A DNA stretch of 64,000 nt from assembly GCA_014155875.1 (NCBI GenBank), contig JACEFZ010026865.1, positions 388,501 through 452,500 on the forward strand. The letters run 5' to 3'. The DNA is from Cepaea nemoralis. Taxonomy: Eukaryota > Mollusca > Gastropoda > Stylommatophora > Helicidae. Shown in pieces: positions 10,820 through 21,219 of this stretch (positions within the stretch are counted from its first letter, which is position 1; every line of letters starts with the position of its first letter). The notes under the pieces are model-generated. The model made no database searches. It saw only the letters and a list, made by a program, of their open reading frames with translations, and was not told where the DNA came from. A program made the position numbers and the translations under genes.

Positions 10820-11246
10820 AGTGAGTGGCACCTTGCAGTCTTGACAGACCAAAGTATGTGAGTTGGAATGTGGCCAATATTCCATCACAATGCCTGGGCA
10901 GAGCTTCAGAGAAACATGTGGTTCCCAAACGACATATTCCCTCTCTCGGCCTAATCTTGTGTATTCCAGAGGAATGGGTAACTAATACGTCTGGCACAAG
11001 GTAGGCTGCAGACGCTGGCGGCACAGCGTCAAATCCTCCGAGACCTCGCCACCACGAGCAGATGGCGAGTGATGGCCAGACCCTGGAACCCAAGGGACCC
11101 GGCTTAGAGGCGTTCAGCCAAGTCCCACAGGTGAGGGCCTCGTACGCGACTGGACTGTAAGGGCGCATACTTCTGTCAATCACAAGTGTCCGACCTGTGT
11201 AAAGCGTGCACTACTGTCAGACTCCCCTGCCTGACTTTAGCGGATC
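10820..11246 (-). mobile_element. 427-bp insertion with 12-bp TSD; minus strand contains a 28S rRNA-like word
   Basis: AATGCGAAAGTA flanks it at 10808-10819 and 11247-11258, right after the endonuclease GDFNAKV codons of LINE A. The insert is GC-rich, unlike its surroundings, and has no tail of the LINE types here. Read on the minus strand it contains GGCTGAACGCCTCTAAG near 11105-11120, close to a conserved segment of the 3' part of 28S rRNA, and nearby GCGCCCTTACAG. The rest I do not recognise. It may be a 28S-derived SINE or an rRNA fragment captured by LINE machinery. Confidence 0.6.
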
Positions 11247-11269
11247 AATGCGAAAGTAGGAAAGGGGAA

Positions 11270-11498
11270 AATGGAGGATGGTCTCTGTGGCTAAAGGGCT
11301 TGCGAACGCGGTTTGTGAGCCCGTATACACGAGTTCAAAACACGGCGGTGCTGGTTATTTCGAAAAAGGTATAGGGGCCGGTCGTTCAGAAAGCAATGGC
11401 AAACTACTGAACGTAACACTTGCTTAGTACATCAACAGCAGCTGAAAATGCTGGTGTTGACTGCAACGTCCCGTAAGGGATACGCAACAAAATTTTAG
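11270..11498 (+). mobile_element. SINE S2 (tRNA-derived), inside LINE A
   Basis: The head GTCTCTGTGGCTAAAGGGCT has an A-box-like TGGCTAAAGGG and, about 40 bp on, a B-box-like GAGTTCAAAAC. The body contains GGCCGGTCGTTCAGAAAGCA and 'GCTGGTGTTGACTGCAACGT', shared with the well-bounded copy at 55542-55790. The exact ends are unclear because no clean TSD was found. Confidence 0.7.
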
Positions 11499-11516
11499 TG
11501 GGGAATTATGGTTTAG

Positions 11517-12035
11517 TTAGTTAGTCTTTCCTCTTGAGCCTAAGTCGGTGCATAGGGCAGAAGTCATGGCACTCCATGTCTGGCGGTTCGCTGCTACCTG
11601 TTGTAGATCTTGGATGTTCACTTGGCCGTTGAATGAGCCTTCTCTGATGATGGTTCTACGCAGGGTCTCTCTTGGTCTTCCGCGTTTTCTTTTCCCTACT
11701 GGTGACCATATGAGGGCTTGGTAGGGGAGTCTTGTCTTGTCCATTCTGAGTACATGGCCGATGTAGTTCCAACGGCGTTTTCTTATAAAATTAGATACAA
11801 TATCTTTCTTAGTCTCTTGTCTTATTTGCGCATTGGTTTTGAAATCTGTCCACTGGATGTTTAGAATTCTTCTAAGACATTTGTTCTCAAAATTGTCAAA
11901 TTTTTTATCTAAAGCTATCGATTTCTAACTCTCACATCCATACGTTAGCATTGGAATCACACAAGAGTTGAAGATTTTAAGTTTAGTATGTTGGCTGAGT
12001 GACTTTGACTTCCAGATGTTTGACAGTTTGTTATT
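11517..12035 (-). mobile_element. LINE E 3' fragment, minus strand, 11-bp TSD, inside LINE A
   Basis: TTATGGTTTAG flanks the insertion at 11506-11516 and 12036-12046. On the minus strand the C-terminal coding end reads KTRLPYQALIWSPVGKRKRG, then RPRETLRRTI and NRQTWSAMTSALC, ending with an ACTAACTAA-type tail. This is the 'RGRPR.T' end of an RT LINE. It is 5'-truncated, as expected for target-primed reverse transcription. It falls between the endonuclease motifs of LINE A. Confidence 0.82.
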
Positions 12036-12419
12036 TTATGGTTTAGGTACAAGAAATGAAAGAGGGGGAAAGCTAATGGAATGGGCAAATATAAATGATA
12101 TGATAATTGTAAACGCATGGTTTAAACACCATAAAAGATGACTAAACACACATGAAAAAGCCCTGATAAGAAAATTCACAACCAAATTAACTACATACTA
12201 ATTAATAAAAGATTTAGGAATGCTTTAATTAATGTAAAGACAATGCCTGGTGCTGACTGTAATAGTGATCATGTACCACTATGTGGACAAATAAAAGTAA
12301 GATTAAAGAGAGGGAAAACAATGGTTAGGAACATGAGACTTAATAAAGAGGTTCAAGAACAATACAGAGTGACTGTGAAAATTAGGTACAATGCAATAGC
12401 TAAAATACAGAGTATAAAT

Positions 12420-12823
12420 AGTTTAGTTTAGTCATTGGATCAACATCACGGCACACAGTTTAACCCATAAGTGCTCCGTTTTCCTCCTAACTCAAACCTG
12501 AGTCTGGAGAAACTCAGCTCAATGCACAAACTCCTTTGCATCGGCGAGGATCCTGGAATACTTTGGGTAGATTTTTAACTCGAAATTTTGCCCGGGCAGC
12601 GCCGTTAGGCTACTCTTTTTCGATTTCCAACTGCCAAGTTGGATTTTTTACGTGCGCAACAATACACACGGGCGTCCGATCTCACTACCCAGAGACCAAG
12701 GGAAATTTTATTACTGGAAGTCCACGTGGATTTTTTAAATAAATCCCGGTCCTCACCGGGGCATGAACCCGGGACCTCCAGCACTCGAGGCGGACACCAT
12801 ACCTCGAGACCACTCAGCCCCCC
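12420..12823 (-). mobile_element. SINE S3 (tRNA-derived, ~404 bp), minus strand, inside LINE A
   Basis: On the minus strand the head is strikingly tRNA-like: GGGGGGCTGAGTGGTC..GG (A box) and CCGGGTTCATGCCCCGG (B box with paired T-stem). Flanks TACAGAGTATAAAT (12406-12419) and TACAGAGTAGTATAAAT (12824-12840) are an imperfect TSD. The long body (reverse of 12440-12730) is not recognised. A tRNA gene was considered but rejected: the anticodon arm does not fold cleanly and the body continues for 300 bp. Confidence 0.8.
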
Positions 12824-14806
12824 TACAGAGTAGTATAAATGAACAATGGGAAATGTTAAGGTACTCCATTCATCAAACTAGCAAAGAAATATTACAGGAG
12901 AGAAGCCAAATAGCTAAGAAAAAATGGATGAATGAAGAAATCTTAATGCTTATGGACAAAAGAAAACAGAGTAAAAATGACAAACAAGAATATGCTAAGA
13001 TAAATAAAGAAATAAAAGATAAATGTGGGAAGGCAAAAGAAAGTTGGTTTAAACAAGCAATGCAAAAAATTGAATTAAATGCCATTAAAGATACAAAACA
13101 TATGCACAGACAAATCAGGGAGCTCATGGGAAGAAAAATAAGAATAAATACAGGGTGTTTGAAATCAAAAACAGGAAAGATATTATTGGAGGAAGGATCT
13201 ATAATGAAGAGGTGGAATGAGTATATAATGAGAATTATATGATGGAGAAAGGGAAGCATTAACAGGAGAAAGTAACTTAGAAGGTCCACCTATTCTAAAA
13301 GAAGAAGTCGCTGACACTATGAAACATATGAAGAAAGGAAAAACAGCTGGGCCAGATGAAATCACAATAGAAGAATTAGAAGTATTGGGAGAATTTTGAA
13401 TAGATATATTAACCAAAATGTTGAATGATATTTACAGCAGTGGATATTTACCCAGTGATATGCTGAAATCTGTATTTATAGCCATACCAAAAAGACCAGG
13501 AACAATTGAATGTGAAGATTTTCGTACAATTAACCTCATAAACCATATCACTAAGCTTCTACTCAGAATCATAATGAGAAGAACCAGAAAGAAAATAAAA
13601 ATGGAAATTAGTGAAGAACAGTATGGATTTGTGGAGGGAAAGGGCACAAACAATGCAATATATACATTACGGACACTAATAGAAAGGTCAATAGAGAAAC
13701 AGAAAGACATATATTTGTGCTTCATAGATTATACTAAGGCTTTTGATAAAGTAAAACATGATGAACTGATTAAAATGTTGGAAGATATCAACATTGATGG
13801 GAAAGATTTAAGAATAATAAAGAATATTTACTGGAACCAAGTAGCAGCAATTAAAATGGGAAATAAAGAGGGTAGTTATGAACAGATAAAGCTAGGAGTA
13901 CGACAGGGGTGTGTCTTGTCACCAGATCTCTTCTCCCTATATAGCGAAGTAATAATGCGAGAGATCAAAGAGATGCTAGGAATACTAGTTGGAAGTTATA
14001 ACATAAATAATATATGCTATACAGATGACCAGTATTGGTGGCGGATAAATCAACAGACCTACAACAATTGTTGGACACTGTAGTAACAGAGAGTGCAAGG
14101 AAAGGACTCTCTTTGAATATCAAGAAAACAGTAACAATGGTGATATCAAAGAAAATGGTGACACCAAAATGTGACATAGAAATAGAAGGAAAATTCTTAA
14201 CCAAGTGGATAAATTGTAGAAACCTAGGGACATTATAACATCAGATGGAAGATGTACAACAGAGATTAAGAGCAGAATAGGGCAAGCAAAAGCCGCATTT
14301 CAGAAAATGAAGAGTATCTTATGCAATAAGTCACTATCACTGAATGTAAGAAAGAGAGTGCTGAAATGCTATGTAGAACCAGTTTTGCTGTATGGCAGTG
14401 AATCTTGGAATGTAAATGAACAAATTAAGAAGAAATTAGAAGCAACAGAGATGTGGTTCCTGAGACGAATGTTGCGAATTCCTTGGACTGCCAGAGTAAC
14501 TAACAACGACTGCCTGAAATAGGCTAATGAAACTAGAACATTATATACAACAATAAGAAAGAGACAAACATCTTTCTTCAGTCATGTGGTGAGAAGAGAG
14601 GCATTGGAGAACATCATGACAACTGGAAAGATTGATGGGAAGAGAGGCAGAGGCAGACCAGGAGAAATTATACTGGATGGATTGAGACGGTGGCACGGAG
14701 GAATATCAGCAGCAGAGTTGATCCAGAAAACCAAAGACTGAGATCTGTAGAGAGCCATGAACACCTACACCAGCTGTCAGGGCACTTGATGATGACGATT
14801 GTGATT

Positions 14807-14885
14807 TCTTGGCAAGGTTACTTTCAGTAGTTTGCCATTGCTTTCTGAACAACCGGCACTCATACCATTGATGAAAACTAGCACA
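14807..14885 (-). mobile_element. SINE S2 fragment, minus strand
   Basis: 'CAGTAGTTTGCCATTGCTTTCTGA' (14830-14853) is the reverse complement of the S2 body word TCAGAAAGCAATGGCAAACTACTG, quoted here only as a homology anchor. It lies directly after the LINE A tail. Confidence 0.55.
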
Positions 14886-14889
14886 AGGC

Positions 14890-15420
14890 AGTTTAAACTA
14901 TAACTCAGCTGTTTTTATGTGAGAAACTGTTTCCTGTTGAACATTGTTTTGGCCATTCCTTGGCTGTGTGCAAAGATTGTTTACTAGTCAACCTATCCCA
15001 TGTTACTAGTCAGCCTATCCCATGTTACTAGTTAACCCGTCCCATGTTGATTCCCTGTGGGCATTGCGTGGAGACGACAATGACATGCTCAGCACTTGTA
15101 GAAGAAACATGGCCAATCCCAGCCAGTCCACATCTGCTGTGCTGAATCCTGACCTGGCTACTGACAATAATGCCTCTCCCCAGAAGTGGGCTTCCAGTAC
15201 TGGTCTGGCACAATACTGCTGGAGTCTGTTCTTGGAGAGAGGAAGAGACTTCCACAACACAGATGCACTTTGGTTGAGCAGAAAGTTTCCGCACCAACTT
15301 CACTCCAATAGACACAATTGTTGCAAAGACCACCTGAACATCAATGTATCAGACTTCAGAGCTAAAACTCGGTCCTTTAATGGATTCATACCTACCCAAC
15401 CACCACCAGTGCTCTGTTGA
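14890..15420. other. Intronic stretch with a short ~20-bp tandem repeat
   Basis: Three copies of ATCCCATGTTACTAGTCAACCT-like sequence lie at 14985-15050. A 132-codon open frame (15022-15420) has no recognised domain and is not CUB. It may be a LINE relic leading into the next fragment, and I do not call it a gene. Confidence 0.4.
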
Positions 15421-15429
15421 TTGATTCTA

Positions 15430-15790
15430 TGGTGAAGATCAGGGCTTTTGAACTTCAATGTTACAGAAACATATCTTAGAATGTCTTTGGACCAAGAAGA
15501 AACAAAATACTAACATTCTACAAGATCTGACCATTGAAGAAAACTGAGTCACAACCAGCATCATGTCTCAGGTACTGAAATACTTTGGCCTAATTAAGTG
15601 TCAGTGGCTTGGATAGATCAGTGGTGGGAGGTATGGTTTCTCAAAGAAGAGGCAAAGGTCAACCAGCAAAACATTGCAAGCACTTGGGCATGAAGGTGCA
15701 TTGGGCAGGAGAATGATAAGCCATTGAGAAACATTTTGGTGGGTCATGATATGAGTGATGTTCTACAAAGACCTGCTACATGGAGGTTGT
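15430..15790 (+). mobile_element. LINE 3' fragment (post-RT)
   Basis: Frames read KIRAFELQCYRNIS and, further on, a WIDQWW/GH-like region, matching the 'AFE..CYRRILR' conserved block of endonuclease/RT LINEs. It is frameshifted and decayed. Confidence 0.5.
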
Positions 15791-15829
15791 GCCTGTGCAG
15801 GCCCACATATACCAATGTCATTGTTGTTT

Positions 15830-16215
15830 TGGGCTTTTTGTTTGTGAGCAGTCTTGTCACATGACCAAACCATCTAACTCACTGTCTTTCAGTAAAATCC
15901 TTTGCTGATATTGTAGCCACTTGCTACCTGAAGTTAACATTTCTGATCCTTAATCATCTTGCTACATTAAGTCATTAATCAATACTTGTCATAAAATTAG
16001 TTGAAACATATTTGGGGTTTGTGGCAGGTCGGCATTTTTGTTGCATGATCAAGCCATCAAATTCAATGTCTTTTGATAAAATCCATTGTTGATATTGTAC
16101 TCATTTTCTTCCTGAAGTTATCATGTCTGATCCAGTCTCATCCTGCCACATTAAGTCTTTGACGACTAGTTGCGATAATGTCATTAAATATTTTAATGAA
16201 TACACGTTTTTTACA
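15830..16215. repeat. Two-copy direct duplication (~190 bp units)
   Basis: 15845-16015 and 16035-16200 share the same order of words: 'TTGTCACATGACCAAACCATC' versus 'TTGCATGATCAAGCCATC', then 'AAAATCC.TTG.TGATATTGTA', 'CCTGAAGTTA.CAT', and 'CTTGCTACATTAAGTC' versus 'CCTGCCACATTAAGTC'. It resembles reverse-strand LINE 3' sequence but was too decayed to read. Confidence 0.6.
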
Positions 16216-16276
16216 CATATTTTAGTGAAATACTGCTCGAGCAATCATGACATGCATTTTTATTAACATTTTGCAG

Positions 16277-16440
16277 AAATGGTGGTGATATAAGTTCACC
16301 ACTGATGCAGAAATTTTGTGGCCAGCTGCTAACTCCACAAGTACTCCTGTCTCACAGTAATAGGCTTTATTTGAGGTTCAAATCCTTCTTTATATCCACA
16401 CACAGAGGTTTCCGCTTAGAATACACGAGTGCTTCATCAG
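16277..16440 (+). CDS. Exon of cubilin-like CUB gene: CUB 1, second half ('b' exon)
   Basis: This reads (R)NGGDISSPLMQKFCGQLL, then LLSHSNRLYLRFKS and STHRGFRLEYTSASSG. It is the second half of a CUB domain, with cysteine 4 in FCG, the SNRLYLRF strand and the terminal GFRLEY strand. The acceptor TTTTGCAG precedes it and a CAG|GTTGGT donor follows. Phase 2 entry completes the Arg codon begun at 8669-8670. Phase 1 exit joins the Gly-Cys start of CUB 2 at 19214. The usual SD-S after LRF is replaced by FFIS, so the last calcium-site loop is not canonical. The intron from the 'a' exon is 7.6 kb and full of LINE A. Confidence 0.9.
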
Positions 16441-16564
16441 GTTGGTAGACCACATTGAGAAAACATCTTCTGCTAACTCGAATATTCTAAAGTGTTGCTA
16501 ATGAAAGTTGAGAAGTGAGTGGCTGAGTGTTAGGCTGTCAGTTTTTGTAGTCTGGAAACATTAT

Positions 16565-16830
16565 TTTGCATACTGACACAGAAGAGGAAGAAGAAGAGAT
16601 ATAAGAAGAAGAGGAAGAAGTAAAAGAAGAGTAATAACTAGAAACAGAAGAAGTAGAAGATAAGGAAGAAAAAGTAGAGGCATAAGAAGAGGAATGCAAA
16701 GAAAAATAAGACGATGATGAAAACAAGGCAGAAGAAGATAAAAAAGGAGTAGTAGTAAAGAGGCTAATAGAAAAACTAACAATATTTGTGAAAAAAGAGA
16801 TGGTGGAACACAACAAAAGATTCATGACAG
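16565..16830 (+). repeat. Polypurine (GAA/GGA)-rich tract
   Basis: About 250 bp of the + strand is almost entirely purine, with GAAGAAGAGGAAGAAG motifs and scattered pyrimidines. It lies 130 bp after the CUB 1 'b' exon. The serine- and leucine-rich frames on the minus strand are low-complexity artefacts. Confidence 0.85.
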
Positions 16831-17051
16831 CCTTTTGTTATTGTAGAGTAAAATATGAGCATATGCAAACTAAAAGCATATGGAAACAAAAGATATCATA
16901 AACTAAAAACAAGGGTTCTTATCTGATCTGATCAAAGTTAGGACAGAAAAACACTGGTTGGTAGGTGTAAGCGGAAAGGAAGTGGTGATGTGGGTATGGT
17001 TGTGTGCACAAAGAGGAGAAAGGTAGGTGTGAATGGGACCAGTTGCAGTCC

Positions 17052-19104
17052 AATGGCTGTTCAGTCTGTGTCAGTGGCTGTTCAGTCTGTGTCAGTGGCT
17101 GTTCAGTCTGTGTCAGTGGCTGTTCAATCTGTGTCAGTGGCTGTTCAGTCTGTGTCAGTGGCTGTTCAGTCTGTGTCAGTGGCTGTTCAGTCTGTGTCAG
17201 TGTCTGTTCAGTCTGTGTCAGTGGCTGTTCAGTCTGTGTCAGTGGCTGTTCAGTCTGTGTCAGTGGCTGTTCAGTCTGTGTCAGTGGCTGTTCAGTCTGT
17301 GTCAGTGGCTGTTCAGTCTGTGTCAGTGTCTGTTCAGTCTGTGTCAGTGGCTGTTCAGTCTGTGTCAGTGACTGTTCAGTCTGTGTCAGTGGCTGTTCAG
17401 TCTGTGTCAGTGGCTGTTTCAGTCTGTGTCAGTGGCTGTTCAGTCTGTGTCAGTGGCTGTTCAGTCTGTGTCAGTGGCTGTTCAGTCTGTGTCAGTGGCT
17501 GTTCAGTCTGTGTCAGTGGCTGTTCAGTCTGTGTCAGTGGCTGTTCAGTCTGTGTCAGTGGCTGTTCAGTCTGTGTCAGTGGCTGTTCAGTCTGTGTCAG
17601 TGGCTGTTCAGTCTGTGTCAGTGGCTGTTCAGTCTGTGTCAGTGGCTGTTCAGTCTGTGTCAGTGACTGTTCAGTCTGTGTCAGTGGCTGTTCAGTCTGT
17701 GTCAGTGGCTGTTCAGTCTGTGTCAGTGGCTGTTCAGTCTGTGTCAGTGACTGTTCAGTTGGTGTCAGTGACTGTTCAGTTGGTGTCAGTGACTGTTCAG
17801 TCTGTGTCAGTGACTGTTCAGTTGGTGTCAGTGACTGTTCAGTTGGTGTCAGTGACTGTTCAGTCTGTGTCAGTTGGCTGTTCAGTCTGTTGTCAGTGGC
17901 TGTTCAGTCTGTGTCCGTGGCTGTTCAGTCTTGTGTCAGGTGGCTTGTTCAGTCTGTGTCAGTGGCTGTTCAGTCTTTGTCAGTGGCTGTTCAGTCTGTG
18001 TCAGTGGCTGTTTCAGTCTGTGTCAGTGGCTGTTCAGTCTGTGTCAGTGGCTGTTCAGTCTGTGGTCAGTGACTGTTTTCAGTCTGTGTCAGTGGCTGTT
18101 TCAGTCTGTGTCAGATGGCTGTTCAGTCTGTGTCAGTGGCTGTTCAGTCTGTGTCAGTGACAGTTCAGTCTGTCAGTGGCTGTTCAGTCTGTGTCAGTGG
18201 CTGTTTCAAGTCTGTCAGTGCTGTTCAGTCTGTGTCAGTGACTGTTCAGTCTCAGTGACTGTTCAGTCTGTGTCAGTGGCTGTTCAGTCTGTGTCAGTGG
18301 CTGTTCAGTCTGTGTCAGTGGCTGTTCAGTCTGTGTCAGTGACAGTTCAGTCTGTCAGTGGCTGTTCAGTCTGTGTCAGTGGCTGTTCAGTCTGTCAGTG
18401 GCTGTTCAGTCTGTGTCAGTGACTGTTCAGTCTCAGTGACTGTTCAGTCTGTGTCAGTGGCTGTTCAGTCTGTGTCAGTGGCTGTTCAGTCTGTGTCAGT
18501 GGCTGTTCAGTCTGTGTCAGTGGCTGTTCAGTCTGTGTCAGTGGCTGTTCAGTCTGTGTCAGTGGCTGTTCAGTCTGTGTCAGTGGCTGTTCAGTCTGTG
18601 TCAGTGGCTGTTCAGTCTGTGTCAGTGGCTGTTCAGTCTGTGTCAGTGGCTGTTCAGTCTGTGTCAGTGGCTGTTCAGTCTGTGTCAGTGGCTGTTCAGT
18701 CTGTGTCAGTGGCTGTTCAGTCTTTGTCAGTGGCTGTTCAGTCTGTGTCAGTGGCTGTTCAGTCTGTGTCAGTGGCTGTTCAGTCTGTGTCAGTGCTGTT
18801 CAGTCTGTGTCAGTGGCTGTTCAGTCTGTGTCAGTGGCTGTTCAGTCTGTGTCAGTGGCTGTTCAGTCTGTGTCAGTGGCTGTTCAGTCTGTGTCAGTGG
18901 CTGTTCAGTCTGTGTCAGTGACAGTTCAGTCTGTCAGTGGCTGTTCAGTCTGTGTTAGTGGCTGTTCAGTCTGTGTCAGTGGCTGTTCAGTCTGTGTCAG
19001 TGGCTGTTCAGTCTGTGTCAGTGGCTGTTCAGTCTGTGTCAGTGACTGTTCAGTCTGTGTCAGTGACTGTTCAGTCTGTGTCAGTGGCTGTTCAGTCTGT
19101 GTCA
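17052..19104. repeat. 21-bp minisatellite, ~97 units
   Basis: The unit is GTCAGTGGCTGTTCAGTCTG plus T, repeated nearly perfectly for 2 kb. Variants change GGCTG to GACTG or GTCTG and TCTGTG to TTGGTG (clustered 17755-17860). Single-base indels cluster at 17875-18440. The unit length is a multiple of three and contains no stop, so several + frames stay open (SVAVQSV, SVCVSGC or LFSLCQW repeats). These are not genes. The array sits in the intron and ends 110 bp before the CUB 2 'a' exon. Confidence 0.97.
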
Positions 19105-19226
19105 TAATACAACACCTTATATATTGGTAACTCACTTCTAGCAGGTTTGTGGGGGAGATGTCATAATAGAACACCTTGTATATCAATAACATACATTTCT
19201 CTCAATGTGACAGGTTGTGGGGGAGA
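19100..19226 (+). repeat. Local duplication spanning the CUB 2 acceptor and exon start
   Basis: Two ~60-67 bp copies begin TGTCATAATA.AACACCTT (19100 and 19159). Each ends in an AG acceptor followed by GT(T)TGTGGGGGAGA. The upstream copy (decoy acceptor at 19144) has one extra T in the exon-like part, so using it would shift the frame. Confidence 0.8.
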
Positions 19227-19395
19227 CCTTACCACACCCACAGGAGTTATCGTGTCACCTAACTACCCTCAAGACTTCACACATACTGCATCATGCTCCT
19301 GGTCAATCACTGTGTCCCGGGGGAGCACGATCACACTGCTCTTTACAGATTTTGATCTGTTTCAATATCGTGAATGCCGGTTTCACTCTCTAGAG
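19214..19395 (+). CDS. Exon of cubilin-like CUB gene: CUB 2, first half ('a' exon)
   Basis: This encodes (G)CGGDLTTPTGVIVSPNYP, then SCSWSITVSRGSTITLLF, TDFDLF and RECRFHSLE. It is a textbook CUB N-terminal half: CGG, G.I.SPNYP, C-x-W, F.DFDL and C three residues after the acidic loop. The acceptor is GACAG and the donor GAG|GTAAGA. It enters at phase 1 and leaves at phase 0. The partner 'b' exon is not found until 46938, making the within-domain intron 27.5 kb. The start at 19214 rather than the upstream duplicate acceptor is chosen because only this one keeps the frame. Confidence 0.93.
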
Positions 19396-19599
19396 GTAAG
19401 AAGGCTATGACAGTGATGTTCCTCTAATTTTTCAAAAGTTATGACCAAACAATGGAGAGCTGACAAAATAACATCCAACAGTCCCTTATTAAAATCCTTT
19501 CATGCATTGCCAGTGTGTTTTCATTCGACTCCACACCCCAGGTGTGGTACACCACTGTACAGAACTCACATCAGCTTAGTCACTTTTGTGTTTTTCTTA

Positions 19600-19835
19600 T
19601 GTTATCATTATCATGTGCCTTGTTAGCTGCATATGCATTCATATCTTTTCACAGATCTCAGTCCATGGTGTTCTGGTTCAACTCTGCTGATGATATTTCT
19701 TCATACTGCCAACTCAGTCCTTCAGAATCATTTCTCTTGGTCTGCTTTTGTCTTTTTTCCCCATTGATATTTCCAATTGTTAAGGTATTTTGCAATGCCT
19801 CTCCTCTTCTCATCACATGACCAAAGCATGCTGGT
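19600..19835 (-). mobile_element. LINE A 3' end fragment, minus strand
   Basis: It begins with the reverse-complement LINE A tail (TTATCATTATCATGTGCC) and continues with the reverse of the C-terminal region (the DLWRAMNAYA and WHGGIS equivalents). It is homologous to 61253-61020 reversed. It is 5'-truncated and decayed. Confidence 0.75.
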
Positions 19836-19894
19836 TTTTTTTGGTTTTTTTTGGATCAATCTACGACCAGTTGTTTGAATGGTGTGCCCAACAT

Positions 19895-20420
19895 GGGCAT
19901 CTCATCCATAGTGAATGGAGCAGCATAGTGTTTAGTTGTGGCTTGTTGGCACTCTGGACAGGATCTACGGATTCAAAGAGTATGCATAGCAAGGTGGAGA
20001 AAGGAATGTTTCGTGTGGAATGGTTCTCGTCACTTCAGAGGTCACAGATCATGAGAAATGTATGGATATTTTGCCCCGGCCATGTGGGTGTACGGGGGAA
20101 TGAACAGGCTGATAGGCTAGCAGGGAAGGCACCTCTTGGTGGAATTTTGCCTATGGACAAGGGGGAGGTGGTCTTGCGCTTGTGGGACCAGGTGAAGAAG
20201 GCGGAGGAACAGATTGAAAACCCATATGTGGAAAGAATGAGATTGCGGGGGATCGGCAGGGGTTCGGGAAGAATCTCAAAAATGAGAGGGAAGACCAGGA
20301 GGACTTTTAATCAGATAGAGGTGGGAATGATTAATAGTATGATTCTTCGCTGGCTGTTGAACGAGGGGACGGAGCACATATGGGAATGTCCTGAGTGCAG
20401 TGATGTCAGTTCTTAACTCA
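19895..20420 (+). mobile_element. LINE fragment: RNase H C-terminal half
   Basis: The open frame contains FCPGHVGVRGNEQADRLAGK, the C-terminal RNase H motif seen in I/R-type LINEs. It ends with HIWECPECS, the same kind of terminal Cys motif as LINE C (HLWTCPECN). The catalytic Asp of the first RNase H strand is not in this piece. It is 5'-truncated. It is related to but not the same as LINE C, with little identity between the motifs. Confidence 0.75.
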
Positions 20421-20984
20421 ACTAAACTCTGGACAGGATGATATATCTTTTGAAATTTGCTGCCATCCCTGGCCAAGAATAGTGGCAAGTAATACACTGT
20501 GAAGTAGCTCCTACACCCATATGTCAACTAAAGGATATGGTATGACACATATTCAAAAATTTGATCGCAAAACGTTTTACGCATGACAAGCTGCTTGTGG
20601 TTGTTCCCCATAGTTCCCTCCCTACAGTTCAACAGCTTGTCTTTAACATAGAAATTACCCGCTATGTGTAGATTTCTAGATTTTGGCAGGTTGCAAAGCA
20701 AAATTTCAAGGTGGGACATTATGATTGGGTAGCCGTAATCTCCCGAGGTAGTTGGTTGATAGGAAAATCAGTGTCATATAAACACTTAACTGCCCTCCCA
20801 TTGACAGTAATTATCTCCACTACTGGAGGTCTTTGATTACTATCACATGTCCTCCATTGGAGGGTACTGCCAAGTAGCAGAACAGGAGAAATGACGCAAA
20901 AGAAAGTTGGTAGAGAAATCGTGAACCAAATACTAATTGAATCTAAGAGGCTGATGTAGAAAGGAGAAAACCTCAGAGAGATTG

Positions 20985-21060
20985 TCAATAACAACAAAGA
21001 GTCAGAACAGAGAGCTTGTAAAAGGTGGCAGCACGTTTCGATTCTCAGGAGCGAGATACA
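20985..21060 (-). mobile_element. Possible Penelope-like 3' UTR scrap
   Basis: 'CACGTTTCGATTCTCAGGAG' near 21035 resembles 'GACGTTTCGATTCTCAGAAT' at 57972-57991, downstream of the GIY-YIG coding end of the 58-59 kb Penelope-like element. 'ATTGTCAATAACAACA' also corresponds to the flank there. No coding sequence is attached. Confidence 0.4.
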
Positions 21061-21134
21061 TTATATACTGGCTGGACTCCAATCTGATGGCTGACCAATA
21101 TCGGACAGGAGGACGAGATCACTAATACATTTTT

Positions 21135-21182
<48 letters not shown>
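21135..21182. repeat. (AC)n microsatellite
   Basis: About 24 uninterrupted CA repeats, followed by TATATATA. Confidence 0.97.
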
Positions 21183-21193
<11 letters not shown>

Positions 21194-21219
21194 TAGCCTG
21201 GAAAATCATGGGCAGATAC

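Larger units (their letters stand above)
9910..14800 (+). mobile_element. LINE A, long copy, broken by at least four later insertions
   Basis: This is an endonuclease/RT non-LTR retrotransposon. In order there is a leader (9910-10230), then the apurinic-type endonuclease: INKFRVGTWKVRILNGLG at 10230, the IIPGDFNAKV block at 10793-10820, and GTRNERGGKLMEWANINDM at 12046. A linker follows at 12841-13240, then RT: AGPDEITIEE (13350), FIDYTKAFDKV (13720), GVRQGCVLSP (13895) and the catalytic YTDD (14022). A C-terminal LLYGSESW...GHV region ends in GATGATGACG. Stop codons and several frameshifts are present; a one-base loss just after TDD is evident against the copy at 60402. It is inactive. Inserted pieces are annotated separately (S1, 28S-like, S2, LINE E, S3). 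The 5' limit is an estimate. Confidence 0.85.

Noticed and set aside
12750..12823. tRNA gene on the minus strand
   Set aside because: A and B boxes are present but the element is 404 bp, TSD-flanked and lacks a clean anticodon arm; it is a tRNA-derived SINE.
16990..19130. Long open frames of SVAVQSV, SVCVSGC or LFSLCQW repeats as a secreted repeat protein
   Set aside because: All arise from a stop-free 21-bp minisatellite open in several frames on one strand; no start context, splice structure or non-repeat domain. It is intronic to the CUB gene.
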